A stretch of DNA of 64,000 bases, taken from assembly GCA_000166095.1 (NCBI GenBank), contig CP002278.1:32001-96000 (forward strand), read 5' to 3'. The stretch comes from Methanothermus fervidus DSM 2088 (lineage in GTDB: Archaea > Methanobacteriota > Methanobacteria > DSM-2088 > Methanothermaceae). The stretch's first letter is position 1; each line of letters begins with the position of its first letter. The notes below the pieces were generated by a model. That model had not been told where the DNA came from. It saw only the letters and a program-made list of their open reading frames with translations, and ran no database searches. Shown one piece after another: positions 9,345 to 18,406 of this stretch. The position numbers and the translations under genes are program-made.

Positions 9345-9515
9345 ATCCCTCTATATTTCCATTTATCTCCGCATTTCTAAGCAGAGACCGTCCCATTTTT
9401 CCTCATATAGAGGCATTCAGGGAGGGACACTACCCCCACATGTTAATTCAGAGACACATGTCCTTTTTGGAAATTCTGAGATTTCCATACTAGACATGTG
9501 ACTCTTCATCCCCAC
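9345..9515 (-). promoter_or_regulatory. Structured 5' leader RNA of the TRAM gene (SD-sequestering)
   Basis: About 165 bases, GC-rich for this genome, with several strong helices. Bases 9348-9356 pair perfectly with 9405-9413 (9 bp), and this stem contains the Shine-Dalgarno sequence of the TRAM gene. Bases 9366-9372 pair with 9381-9387 inside it. Bases 9451-9462 pair with 9493-9504 (11 of 12 bp), enclosing a perfect hairpin 9469-9474/9481-9486. Bases 9421-9440 contain C- and G-runs that could compete. No known riboswitch class was recognised. Autoregulation by the TRAM protein, or a thermometer-like role, is inference. Confidence 0.6.
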
Positions 9516-9532
9516 TTACTTTCTATTTTTCA

Positions 9533-9541
9533 CTATTTAAA
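9533..9541 (-). promoter_or_regulatory. TATA box of the TRAM leader transcript
   Basis: On the minus strand the sequence is TTTAAATAG, preceded by the BRE-like AACCAAACA. This would start transcription near 9510, just upstream of the first strong helix of the leader. Confidence 0.45.
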
Positions 9542-9591
9542 TGTTTGGTTTATGAAGGATATTAGATTTTAATTGAAGTTATCTTGATCAA

Positions 9592-10017
9592 TCAAACAAT
9601 TTTAAAAATTATTTCCCTGCCATGCATATCGTATCCTGCTATACTTTCAGGAGTATAGGGATATGCGACTATCATATGGAATATCCCATTTTTAGAAAAA
9701 AACTCCAGATCTGCCCTTGATGGTCTGTTGTCAGTAGTTGGGTGAGAATGAACAGAGCCATAAATTTTTAGGAATGGAGGTATAGTGAAAGTCCATAAAT
9801 TGGCACCTTCCTCAGAACTACTTCCAGGAATTATAAATAATCCTGTTATTTTCAGTATTTGATTTTCAATTTTTCCTTGGAGTAGGGCTGCAAACTCTCT
9901 TGGATGAGCATTCTTAGAATTCTTAAGTATTTCATTTATTACTTCTTTATTTACCTGTATTTCCATGATTTCTTTTTTATCACCAAATAAGAAACGTAAT
10001 AACCTATTTATCATCAA
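9592..10017 (-). CDS. JAMM/MPN+ family metalloprotease
   Basis: 141 residues with the full JAMM motif: an upstream Glu (NEILKNSKNAHPREFAALLQG) and GSVHSHPTTDNRPSRADLEFF, i.e. HxH-x7-SxxD. Archaeal JAMM proteins are zinc isopeptidases that remove ubiquitin-like SAMP modifiers, or cysteine-releasing enzymes. This copy is short and single-domain. It overlaps the Thg1-like gene by 14 bases and so belongs to the nadX-thg1-JAMM operon. Its substrate cannot be deduced from this context. Confidence 0.8.
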   Translation of the reverse strand: MMINRLLRFLFGDKKEIMEIQVNKEVINEILKNSKNAHPREFAALLQGKIENQILKITGLFIIPGSSSEEGANLWTFTIPPFLKIYGSVHSHPTTDNRPSRADLEFFSKNGIFHMIVAYPYTPESIAGYDMHGREIIFKIV

Positions 10018-10732
10018 AAAACCTCTTAAAAAAATTTTTATTGAATTTTGGCAAGTCCCAATCTATGAATATTTTTTTACGTTTGGATTTTACTTTTTTA
10101 TTTAGAACAGGGTTATATCCCTCAACCGTTATACTCTTTTTGTATATTGCAAAACCTCGTCTATGCCAGGTAGGAACTTTTGAAATGTTAATACCTCGTT
10201 CAAAAAGAAGGTCATGGATTTCTGCACCTTTCATTCCTTTAAGTTTTTTACTTGCTTTCTTTTTATCCATTTCCTTTCTTAAAGTCCAATATGCATAACT
10301 GTTTAAACAATTTCTCCAAGCTTCTTTTTGTCTATCTATGAAATATTTATGTATTAAATTTTTAGGTAATGGGATTACTCTACAATCAAAGGATATTGGC
10401 TTTTTAATTTCTTTTCCTTCTTTTATTAAATTTATAGTTACAGAGCTAGAAACAAAACTTGCAAATACAGAATCTAATTTTTCTATTCTTCCTGCAAATG
10501 GAACATGTCCAAGTAATACATTAAATTCATCAGAAAAAATATAAATAAACCTTGTAGCAAATTCTTTACACAAAGATATTCCTGCCTTAGCTAAAGCATT
10601 GGCTAGAGATTTATCATATGGTTTCTCTAATTTAAGTTCTTCACTAATTCTATGGAAATTTCTCCCATCTATTCTTAAAACAATTTCTGTACAAGGAGCT
10701 TTAAGTTTTGAAAATATTTCACATTTTTTCAT
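10004..10732 (-). CDS. Thg1-like 3'-5' tRNA nucleotidyltransferase
   Basis: 242 residues. It has the Thg1 palm motifs with metal-binding acidic residues: EIVLRIDGRNFHRIS near residues 17-31 and FIYIFSDEFNVLLG near 62-75. It also has the HxxxxxxG-type segment IHDLLFERGINISKVPTWHRRG. Thg1-like proteins add nucleotides to the 5' end of tRNA, for tRNA-His G-1 addition or repair of 5'-truncated tRNAs. In archaea repair is the usual role. It overlaps nadX by 4 bases and the JAMM gene by 14 bases. Confidence 0.85.
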   Translation of the reverse strand: MKKCEIFSKLKAPCTEIVLRIDGRNFHRISEELKLEKPYDKSLANALAKAGISLCKEFATRFIYIFSDEFNVLLGHVPFAGRIEKLDSVFASFVSSSVTINLIKEGKEIKKPISFDCRVIPLPKNLIHKYFIDRQKEAWRNCLNSYAYWTLRKEMDKKKASKKLKGMKGAEIHDLLFERGINISKVPTWHRRGFAIYKKSITVEGYNPVLNKKVKSKRKKIFIDWDLPKFNKNFFKRFFDDK

Positions 10733-11496
10733 GTGCCAACACGTATGTTATCACTTAAAATTTTTAGTAAAGTGACTGCTGAATATGCTGCCAAAACACT
10801 TGTTTTTGGATTTAATTCACACACAGTGTTTTTTGTTATAGATTTAAACTCTCCAAAATCTCCTTTAACATGGACTTCATGGATATTGTGTTCAACTTCA
10901 GGATCTGCAATTATCTTTACATCCGCATCTATTCCAGAGGCTAGACTTAATGCCGCAGCAACGTTAATATTCACTGGAAATTTTTTAACAGCTTCTGAGG
11001 ATTTCCCTTTAAACACGACCTCCTTTTTTTTGGTCTTAACACCTAACGAAGTAGGTGATTTTCTCGTTATAAGTTTTATTTCTTTTATCTTACCTAAGGA
11101 TGCGGCTTTTACACCATCTAAACCAATTATTGCACCGGAAGGTATGTATATATTAGCTCCTGATTCTCTAGATTCCTTTATCAATCTTCTTCTAACTTTC
11201 TCATCTAATAGTGCACCCACACTCATAATCAAAACATCTATACCTCTACTAATTATATTGGGCACAATTTCTTTTACTGCCTCTTGAGAAGCAGATTCAA
11301 TTATCAAATCAACTCCATTGAACATTTCTTCTACCTTTTTTACGGCAGTGCCATTTGTTAAATTTGCTAGCTTCTTAGCTTTTCTAAAATTTCTGTCATA
11401 AAAATATTTTAATTTTATTTTTTTGATATCTTGTTTTAAGACAAGGTTAACTATTGTATTTGCAATTGCACCACATCCTATAATCCCACATCTCAT
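10729..11496 (-). CDS. nadX: L-aspartate dehydrogenase (NAD biosynthesis)
   Basis: 255 residues. The N-terminal Rossmann motif CGIIGCGAIANTIVNL binds NAD(P). YIPSGAIIGLDGVKAAS and the catalytic-histidine region HNIHEVHVKGDFG follow in the C-terminal domain. The enzyme oxidises aspartate to iminoaspartate, which NadA condenses to quinolinate; nadA and nadC are not in the window. The gene is the first member of a tight three-gene set with the Thg1-like and JAMM genes and follows the PRC-barrel gene by only 2 bases. Confidence 0.87.
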   Translation of the reverse strand: MRCGIIGCGAIANTIVNLVLKQDIKKIKLKYFYDRNFRKAKKLANLTNGTAVKKVEEMFNGVDLIIESASQEAVKEIVPNIISRGIDVLIMSVGALLDEKVRRRLIKESRESGANIYIPSGAIIGLDGVKAASLGKIKEIKLITRKSPTSLGVKTKKKEVVFKGKSSEAVKKFPVNINVAAALSLASGIDADVKIIADPEVEHNIHEVHVKGDFGEFKSITKNTVCELNPKTSVLAAYSAVTLLKILSDNIRVGT

Positions 11497-11498
11497 GT

Positions 11499-11816
11499 TT
11501 AGATCACTCTTGGTTTTTCTGTCTTTTCTGATGGAGAAATGATAATTATGTCACCTACAGCTTTAACTCTGTCGTAATCTATGTTTATTATTTCATTATC
11601 ATTTACATAAGTTTCTTTTTCATCAGGAACAATTTTTATGCTTGTTTTTAATACATCTTTAATTCCAACAGTCTTTTTTTCAGGACTTCTAGGATTTGCC
11701 ATGATAACAGACACTTTACCTTTTTTTAAATTTATAACTACATCTTGTACTCTTCCTACATATTTACCTTGAGATGTGTATATATCTAAACCATAGAGTT
11801 TTGATAATTCTATCAT
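11499..11816 (-). CDS. PRC-barrel domain protein
   Basis: 105 residues from the ATG at 11816, preceded by GAGGTG at good spacing. It begins MIELSKLYGLDIYTSQGKYVGRVQDVVINLKKG, the characteristic PRC-barrel start. A single barrel fills the protein. Such small archaeal proteins are of unknown function; the related RimM barrel binds ribosomal protein, and others may be RNA- or division-related adaptors. Probably the first gene of the nadX operon. A TATA-like TTTATATTTAAAG lies near 11842-11855 on the minus strand. Confidence 0.75.
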   Translation of the reverse strand: MIELSKLYGLDIYTSQGKYVGRVQDVVINLKKGKVSVIMANPRSPEKKTVGIKDVLKTSIKIVPDEKETYVNDNEIINIDYDRVKAVGDIIIISPSEKTEKPRVI

Positions 11817-11828
11817 TCTTTTTCCCAC

Positions 11829-12132
11829 CTCAAAATAGATATCTTTAAATATAAATTAATGTTTTTTATTCTCAAAATAATTTTTAATAAAATTTTTGAA
11901 TATTTTCTACACATAACTTGTGCAGAATGTTTTTGTTTTTTAGTCATGTTATAATGTGATTTTAACAGAAAATAGTCTTGGATAAAATAATAAAATCTTT
12001 TTAACCAGTGATTTATGATTTTAATCTTTTTGAGAAAATATTTTATTTATGAAAAAAATTTAAATTTAAAAATAAGAAAAATAATGGTGGGAAAGAATAA
12101 TTTTAAGAAAATAAAATTCAAAAACTAAGAAA
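11829..12132. other. Divergent AT-rich intergenic region between PRC-barrel and MCM genes
   Basis: About 300 bases, nearly all A/T, with promoters facing both ways: TTTATATTTAAAG near 11842-11855 (minus) and TTTAAATTTAAAAATA near 12058-12073 (plus). I see no open reading frame with coding character, tRNA, guide RNA box pair or clear long palindrome. An origin is not supported, since no Cdc6 gene or repeated origin boxes are seen. Confidence 0.5.
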
Positions 12133-15100
12133 ATGACAATGAAAAACGAGGAAATAATAAAAAAATTTGAAGAATTTTTCTCATTAAAATATAAAGATGA
12201 AGTATATGAAGTTTTGGAGAATTACCCAGACGAAAAATCTATTGTAGTTGACTATGTAGATCTAGAGATGTTTAATATAGATTTAGCTGATTATTTAATT
12301 GAAAAGCCTGAAGAATGTATGAGTTGTGCAGAAGAAGCCATTAAACAATTAGATCCTTCAGGAAAAAATCCAGAAATACATGTTAGATTCAAAAATGTTT
12401 TTCCACAAGTAAATCTTCGTGATTTAAAAAGTGAACATATTGGTAAATTAGTGTGTGTAGAAGGAATTGTTAGAAAAACTGAAGAAGTACGCCCACGTAT
12501 AGCTGAAGGAACATTTGTATGTGAAAAGTGTTATTCTGTCAAAAAAGTTCCTCAAGAATTCAATAAAATAACTAAACCAGCGAGATGTGAAGAATGTGGT
12601 AGCAGGTCATTTAGACTTGAAAAGGAAAATTCAAAATTTGTTGATACACAAACTTTGAAAATACAAGAACCTTTAGAACAGTTAGCAGGTGGAGAACAAC
12701 CTCGTCAAATTACTCTTGTTTTAGAGGATGATCTTGTTGACATTGTAAGTCCTGGCGATGTGGTTAGAATCACAGGAATTTTAAAAACAATGCATAAAGG
12801 TAGAAACAGGTTTAAGAACTTTATTTACGGTAATTATGTCGAATTTATTGAGCAGGAATTTGAAGAAGTCGAAATATCAGAAGAAGATGAGAAAAAAATA
12901 AAAGAACTTGCAAAAGATTCAGAGATACGTAAAAAAATTATAAATTCTATTCTACCATCGATCTATGGGCATGAAGAAATTAAAGAAGCAGTGGCATTGC
13001 AACTTTTTGGTGGTGTTCCTAAGGAACTTGCTGATGGTACAAGACTTAGAGGAGATATTCACGTATTGATGATTGGAGATCCTGGAATTGGTAAATCACA
13101 AATGTTAAAATATGTATCAAAGCTTGCACCAAGAGGCATATACACGAGTGGTAAAGGAACAACGGGTGTGGGATTGACAGCGGCAGCTATACGTGATGAA
13201 TTTGGTGGATGGTCACTTGAGGCAGGAGCATTAGTTTTGGGAGATAAAGGAGTTGTATGCATCGATGAACTTGATAAAATGCGAGAAGAAGATCGTTCTG
13301 CAATCCATGAAGCACTTGAACAGCAAAGTTATCATAAAGATTTCGAAATTCTTCTTGCAAATGGAAGAAAGATGAAAATAGGAAACTTTGTAGATGAACT
13401 TATGGAAAAAAATAAAAATAAGATCATTTATGGAAAGGATACTGAGATTTTAATGACAGATGACCTTGACCTTAAAGTAATGGCTTATGACTTGAAAAAT
13501 TTAAAAATAATTCCAGCCAACGTTAATAGAATAAGCAGGCATAAAGCTCCTGACAAGTTTGTGAAAATAAAATTTGAGAATGGTAGGAATGTCACTGTAA
13601 CACCTGAGCATCCGTTTGTAGTATGGGACAAGGATATTAAAATTGTACGTGCAGATGAAATTAAGGAAGGCATGGTTGTTTTAGGTGTAAATAATTATGA
13701 AATATCTGGAAATTCTAGTATTGATCCAAATATTGCTAAATTTTTGGGATTCATACTTTCAGGAGAATGCACATATAAAGATGGTTTTTATGAAATTGTG
13801 TTTAGCAATGCTAATAAAAAATTGCTTGAAGAATTTGAAACCATAGTAAAAAAACTAGGAATTAAATACAACATTTCTAAGAAAAAAGAAGGTCATAAAA
13901 CTTTTACGGTTAAAATTGCTTCCAAAGAATTTTATCATGATCTTATTACTGAGTTCCCTGAACTTTCCCTGCAATCACAATCTCAAAGATTTACACATGT
14001 AAAAGTTCCAAATAAGATTTTAATGAGTTCTAAAAGTGTTAAAAAGGCATTTTTAAATGCTTATTTCAAAAGAAGTGGTTTTGTAGACAACTGTAGAGTT
14101 GGTTATTCCACACCTTCAATAAAAATGGCAGAAGATTTACAAGATTTACTTTTAATGATGGGAATTTATTCCTATATTTCAAAAGATGAAAGAACTTATA
14201 AAGTTATAATCGATGGGGAAGAAAACATAAAAAAATTTGCTAAGATAATTAAAGATGATTTCCGCATTGGAAGAATTAATGATTTAATAGAGACTTCAGG
14301 AAATAAGAATAACCAGGATCAGAATATTTTAGAAAATGAAATTGTTCAGGATATAGAAGACGATGAAAAAAGTGTTAAAATATCAAATAATGAAAGGCAG
14401 AGAAATATAAGATTTATTAAAGTTAAAAATGTAAAGTTCGTTGAAAATTCTGACTCAAAATGGGTTTATGATATAACTGTTGAACCACATCATCTATTTG
14501 TCTCACATGGTATAGTATTACATAATTCAATAAGCATTGCTAAAGCAGGGATAATGGCAACCCTAAATTCACGTTGTTCTGTTTTGGCAGCTGCAAACCC
14601 AAAATTTGGAAGATTCGACAGGTATAAATCTATATCTGAACAAATTAATTTACCTTCAACAATATTGTCTAGATTTGATTTAATTTTTGTAATTGAAGAT
14701 TTACCAAATAAAGATAGAGATCGTAGGTTAGCAGAACATGTCCTTAAAATCCACCAGGCTAGAGATATAAAGCCTGAAATTGATCCAGAGTTATTAAGAA
14801 AATATATAGCATATGCAAGAAAATATATCAAGCCAAAACTGACAAAAGATGCTAGAGAAGTTATAGAAGATTTCTATGTTTCAATGCGTTCTAAAGGGTT
14901 GGAAGAAGATTCACCAGTTCCAATAACAGTAAGGCAATTAGAGTCTATTGTAAGACTTGCAGAAGCTTCTGCCAGAATGAAACTTAAAGACAAAGTTGAA
15001 GTTGAAGATGCTAAAAGAGCAATAAGACTTGTCGAAGCATGTTTAAAACAACTTGGATATGATCCAGAAACAGGTAAAATAGATATAGACAAGGTTGAAG

Positions 15101-15318
15101 GTAGAACTCCAAAATCAAAAAGAGATAAATATAATGCAGCTTTAGAACTCATAAAAGAGTTAGAAGACGAATATGAATCAGTTCCAGAATCTATGATAAT
15201 CTCTGAGATGAATGAGAGATATAATATAGATGAAAATGAAACTAAGGAAATACTTAAGACATTGAGAGACAAAGGAATGATATATAAAGATAGAGATGGA
15301 GGTTTCGGAACTGTATAA
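12133..15318 (+). CDS. mcm: MCM replicative helicase, interrupted by an intein
   Basis: 1061 residues, of which residues 399-798 are an intein; the mature helicase would be 661 residues, normal for archaea. The N-terminal domain carries a zinc ribbon ([11 protein letters not shown] ... RCEECGS, about residues 132-155) and DNA-binding OB fold. Walker A GDPGIGKS is at 315-322 and Walker [12 protein letters not shown] near 373-383. After the intein the sequence resumes with [30 protein letters not shown] (sensor 1), then LSRFDLIFV (arginine finger) and a C-terminal winged helix. The hexamer unwinds DNA at replication forks. aIF2-beta follows after 16 bases. Confidence 0.96.
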   Translation: MTMKNEEIIKKFEEFFSLKYKDEVYEVLENYPDEKSIVVDYVDLEMFNIDLADYLIEKPEECMSCAEEAIKQLDPSGKNPEIHVRFKNVFPQVNLRDLKSEHIGKLVCVEGIVRKTEEVRPRIAEGTFVCEKCYSVKKVPQEFNKITKPARCEECGSRSFRLEKENSKFVDTQTLKIQEPLEQLAGGEQPRQITLVLEDDLVDIVSPGDVVRITGILKTMHKGRNRFKNFIYGNYVEFIEQEFEEVEISEEDEKKIKELAKDSEIRKKIINSILPSIYGHEEIKEAVALQLFGGVPKELADGTRLRGDIHVLMIGDPGIGKSQMLKYVSKLAPRGIYTSGKGTTGVGLTAAAIRDEFGGWSLEAGALVLGDKGVVCIDELDKMREEDRSAIHEALEQQSYHKDFEILLANGRKMKIGNFVDELMEKNKNKIIYGKDTEILMTDDLDLKVMAYDLKNLKIIPANVNRISRHKAPDKFVKIKFENGRNVTVTPEHPFVVWDKDIKIVRADEIKEGMVVLGVNNYEISGNSSIDPNIAKFLGFILSGECTYKDGFYEIVFSNANKKLLEEFETIVKKLGIKYNISKKKEGHKTFTVKIASKEFYHDLITEFPELSLQSQSQRFTHVKVPNKILMSSKSVKKAFLNAYFKRSGFVDNCRVGYSTPSIKMAEDLQDLLLMMGIYSYISKDERTYKVIIDGEENIKKFAKIIKDDFRIGRINDLIETSGNKNNQDQNILENEIVQDIEDDEKSVKISNNERQRNIRFIKVKNVKFVENSDSKWVYDITVEPHHLFVSHGIVLHNSISIAKAGIMATLNSRCSVLAAANPKFGRFDRYKSISEQINLPSTILSRFDLIFVIEDLPNKDRDRRLAEHVLKIHQARDIKPEIDPELLRKYIAYARKYIKPKLTKDAREVIEDFYVSMRSKGLEEDSPVPITVRQLESIVRLAEASARMKLKDKVEVEDAKRAIRLVEACLKQLGYDPETGKIDIDKVEGRTPKSKRDKYNAALELIKELEDEYESVPESMIISEMNERYNIDENETKEILKTLRDKGMIYKDRDGGFGTV
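13327..14526 (+). other. Intein within MCM, with degenerate LAGLIDADG endonuclease domain
   Basis: 400 codons. The N-extein ends EALEQQ and the intein starts with Ser ([15 protein letters not shown], block A). Block B is [13 protein letters not shown] and block F/G is [22 protein letters not shown], followed by Ser+1 of the C-extein. All expected splicing residues are visible: Ser1, the block B histidine, the penultimate His, terminal Asn and Ser+1. The two endonuclease motifs are [12 protein letters not shown] and [11 protein letters not shown]. The second lacks the acidic residue of the usual FDADG, so homing is probably lost while splicing is kept. The insertion point lies between Walker B and sensor 1, in the ATPase core. 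Confidence 0.92.
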
Positions 15319-15334
15319 AAAAGGAGGTTAAAAA

Positions 15335-15742
15335 ATGGATTATGAAAAATTACTTGATAGAGCCATAGATCAGTTACCACCAGAAGTTTTTGAAACAAAA
15401 CGATTTAAGGTACCTAAAGCTCATGTAGTTATACAAGGAAATAGAACTTTTATTACAAATTTCAAAAAAATTGCAAATTCCCTAAATAGAGATCCACAAC
15501 AATTTCTAAAATATTTATTAAGAGAATTAGGTACTGCAGGAAATATAGAAGGCGACAGGGCAATATTACAGGGTAAAATATCAATATCTCTAATTAATAG
15601 ACGAATAAAAGAATATATAGACAAATACGTTATGTGTCCAGAATGTAATAGACCAGATACAAGAATAATTAAGGAAGGCAGAGTACTGATGTTAAAATGT
15701 GAAGCTTGTGGTGCTAAAGCCCCTCTCAGAAAACTAAAATAG
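15335..15742 (+). CDS. Translation initiation factor aIF2, beta subunit
   Basis: 135 residues. The central domain ([26 protein letters not shown]) is followed by the C-terminal zinc ribbon [15 protein letters not shown]...KCEACGA. It joins the alpha and gamma subunits to deliver initiator tRNA to the small ribosomal subunit. A strong AAGGAGG precedes the ATG. It lies 16 bases after mcm on the same strand and ends convergently, 10 bases from kdpC. Confidence 0.95.
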   Translation: MDYEKLLDRAIDQLPPEVFETKRFKVPKAHVVIQGNRTFITNFKKIANSLNRDPQQFLKYLLRELGTAGNIEGDRAILQGKISISLINRRIKEYIDKYVMCPECNRPDTRIIKEGRVLMLKCEACGAKAPLRKLK

Positions 15743-15752
15743 CTAAATTTTT

Positions 15753-16334
15753 TTATTTTTGTTTTTTACCATATAATTCGTCTAAAGCTAGGTTTAATTT
15801 CATTATATTTACAACTTCTCTATCAGCTCCAAGTGGTTTTTCTGCAAATCTATATATAAGTTTTACAACTTCAACTTCAGAAATTCCTCTTGCTTTTGCA
15901 ACTCTAGGTGCTTGTAATAATGCTGAATCTACAGATATGTATGGCTCAAAACCACTACCTGATGTTGTGACAATGTCTGAAGGTATCGGCATGTTTTTTG
16001 GTAAAGAATTTTCAGTTCTTACCTTATTTAGCCTATCTTTAACCTCGTCAATAAGTTTTTTATTCGTGGGGCCAAGATTACTTCCACTTGAATTACATAC
16101 ATTGTAATCACAAGCTGAAGGTCTTGGATGGAAATATTGAGGCCCTGTAAAATTTTGTGCTATCAGTTCTGATCCTATAACAGTGCCATTTTTTATGATT
16201 AGACTTCCTTGTGATTGTTTTGGAAATAGTACTTGTCCAATTGCTGTAACTATTGAAGGATAAACAATGCCTGTAATTAATGTAAAGAGAATGTAAAGTA
16301 GGATTCCTATTTTTATTTCATTCATGATTTTCAT
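15753..16334 (-). CDS. kdpC: Potassium-transporting ATPase KdpC
   Basis: 193 residues with a single N-terminal membrane segment (IGILLYILFTLITGIVYPS) and an extracellular domain: GSELIAQNFTGPQYFHPRPSA ... TTSGSGFEPYISVDSALLQAPRVAKARGI. KdpC stabilises the KdpAB complex and raises K+ affinity. It starts 5 bases after kdpB with a GGAGG Shine-Dalgarno sequence. Length and motifs are typical. Confidence 0.95.
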   Translation of the reverse strand: MKIMNEIKIGILLYILFTLITGIVYPSIVTAIGQVLFPKQSQGSLIIKNGTVIGSELIAQNFTGPQYFHPRPSACDYNVCNSSGSNLGPTNKKLIDEVKDRLNKVRTENSLPKNMPIPSDIVTTSGSGFEPYISVDSALLQAPRVAKARGISEVEVVKLIYRFAEKPLGADREVVNIMKLNLALDELYGKKQK

Positions 16335-16338
16335 GTTT

Positions 16339-18402
16339 TTAGCCTCCTAATCCAAGAGATACTAGTAGAATATCTATCAATTTGATTCCTACAAATGGTG
16401 CTATCAATCCACCGACACCATATATCAGTATGTTACGTATAAGCATTTGTGAAGGTGATAAACCTGGACGCAACCTTACACCTCTTAAGGCAAGAGGGAT
16501 TAATAGTGGTATAATAATTGCATTGAAAATAACAGCAGACAAGACCGCACTTGCAGGCGTTGTAAGACCCATTATATTCAAAACTGCTAGTTCGGGGTAT
16601 TTATGTGAAAATATGGCAGGTAAAATTGCAAAATATTTTGCAACGTCGTTTGTCACACTGAATGTTGTCATTGCACCTCTTGTTATCAATATCTCTTTTC
16701 CTACTTCTACAACTTTTATAATTTTTGATGGAGTGGAATCTAAATCAACCATGTTAGCTGCTTCCTTTGCTGCGGACGTACCTGAGCTCATTGCAATTGC
16801 TACATCTGCTTTTGCAAGAGCTGGCGCATCATTTGTTCCATCTCCTATCATTGCAACTATGTGTCTTTCTTCTTTTGATTCATATTTTTCTACAATTTTT
16901 AATTTGGTTTCAGGTTTAGCATTGGCAATGAAATCATCTACACCTACTTTTTTTGCTATTGCTTTTGCAGTTATTGGATTATCTCCTGTTATCATTATGG
17001 TTTTAATGCCCATTTTTTTCATTAAAGATAATTTATCTTTTACACCTTTCTTTATCACATCTTCAAGTCTTATGATACCTAATGCTCTATGATCATCTGC
17101 CACTAATATGGGTGTTTCACCTCTAGATGAAATTTCTTTAACGATCTTGTCTATTTCATCTTCAGGTAAGTAGCCGCCATTTTTTAAAACGAACTCTTTT
17201 ACAGCATCTATAGCTCCCTTCCTTATTTTACGATTACCAATGTTTACACCACTCATTCTAGTTTCCGGTGTAAATGGAATAAATTTGGCTGTTGGCGGCA
17301 CTTTAATATCATGCCTTATATTTAGTTCTTTTTTTGCTAATTCAACTATGCTTTTCCCTTCTGGTGTTTCATCTGCCAAAGATGCTAATAAAGATGCCCA
17401 AACTAAATCACTTTTTCTTACATTATTTAGTGGTATAAATTCTGTTGCTTTTCTACTTCCATGTGTTATTGTCCCTGTTTTGTCGAGTAACATAACATCT
17501 ACATCGCCTGCCGCTTCAATGGCTCTACCACTCAAAGCAATGACATTATGTTTTAAAAGCCTGTTCATGCCTGCAATCCCTATTGCTGGTAATAATGCTC
17601 CAATTGTTGTAGGCATAAGACACACTAGTAATGATATCAAAACAGGTATTGTGGTTGCAACGCCCATGTAACTTGCAAATGCTGGTAATGTACCAACTAC
17701 AGCAATAAACGTGATTGTTAGACCTATAAGTAACACTTCTAAAGCTTTTTCATTTGGTGTTTTTTCTCTTTCAGCACTTTCTACCATTTTTATCATTCTG
17801 TTAACGAAACTCTCTTCAGGATCAACAGTTATTTTAACTTTTATTTTTCCAGAAAGTACTTTAGTTCCACCAACTACTCCACATCTATCTCCACCAGATT
17901 CCCTAATAACAGGTGTAGATTCGCCAGTTACAGGTGATTCATCTATAAGTGCTTTACCCTCTATTATATCTCCATCCATCGGAATTATATCTTTTTCCTC
18001 GACTAAAACTATATCTCCTTTTTTAAGTTTTGACGCAGGTATTTCTATTATTTTTCCGTTTTCATCTAATTTTTTAGCTAAAACCTCTCTAGTTTTTTTC
18101 AATGATTCTGACCTGGCCTTCCCTTGAATTTCAGCTAATGATTCAGCAAAATTTGCAAATATTACTGTAAACCATAACCATAATGTGATTTGAAGGTTAA
18201 ATAAGAAATTTGTACCTAAAAGCATGTCATGTATTGTTAAAAATGTGGTTATAATTGCCCCAACTTCTACAATAAACATTACAATATTTTTGATCATGAC
18301 AAGTGGATTTAAATTAATAATCGCTTGCTTTAAAGCACTCATCATTAATTCTTTTTGAAACAAGGACTCTTTAGGTAATTTTGTTTTTACCGTCCTAATC
18401 AC
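16339..18402 (-). CDS. kdpB: Potassium-transporting P-type ATPase KdpB
   Basis: About 687 residues. It has the phosphorylation motif DKTGTITHG, TGES in the actuator domain (DESPVTGEST), the nucleotide-binding domain, and MIGDGTNDAPALAKADVAIAM in the phosphorylation domain hinge. It hydrolyses ATP to drive K+ import through KdpA. The frame is open to an ATG at 18447, but that would overlap kdpA by 41 bases. Family homology starts at KESLFQKELMM, so I choose GTG at 18402, next to GGAGGTGA. The true initiation codon is uncertain. Confidence 0.95.
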   Translation of the reverse strand: MIRTVKTKLPKESLFQKELMMSALKQAIINLNPLVMIKNIVMFIVEVGAIITTFLTIHDMLLGTNFLFNLQITLWLWFTVIFANFAESLAEIQGKARSESLKKTREVLAKKLDENGKIIEIPASKLKKGDIVLVEEKDIIPMDGDIIEGKALIDESPVTGESTPVIRESGGDRCGVVGGTKVLSGKIKVKITVDPEESFVNRMIKMVESAEREKTPNEKALEVLLIGLTITFIAVVGTLPAFASYMGVATTIPVLISLLVCLMPTTIGALLPAIGIAGMNRLLKHNVIALSGRAIEAAGDVDVMLLDKTGTITHGSRKATEFIPLNNVRKSDLVWASLLASLADETPEGKSIVELAKKELNIRHDIKVPPTAKFIPFTPETRMSGVNIGNRKIRKGAIDAVKEFVLKNGGYLPEDEIDKIVKEISSRGETPILVADDHRALGIIRLEDVIKKGVKDKLSLMKKMGIKTIMITGDNPITAKAIAKKVGVDDFIANAKPETKLKIVEKYESKEERHIVAMIGDGTNDAPALAKADVAIAMSSGTSAAKEAANMVDLDSTPSKIIKVVEVGKEILITRGAMTTFSVTNDVAKYFAILPAIFSHKYPELAVLNIMGLTTPASAVLSAVIFNAIIIPLLIPLALRGVRLRPGLSPSQMLIRNILIYGVGGLIAPFVGIKLIDILLVSLGLGG

Positions 18403-18406
18403 CTCC

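Noticed and set aside
11829-12132. Replication origin next to mcm
   Set aside because: No Cdc6/Orc1 gene, no repeated origin-recognition boxes; the region is plain AT-rich promoter sequence.
12133-15318. A second gene or frameshift inside mcm, suggested by its 1061-residue length
   Set aside because: The extra 400 residues have intein blocks A, B, F and G and flank exactly the EQQ/S junction, so length is explained by the intein.
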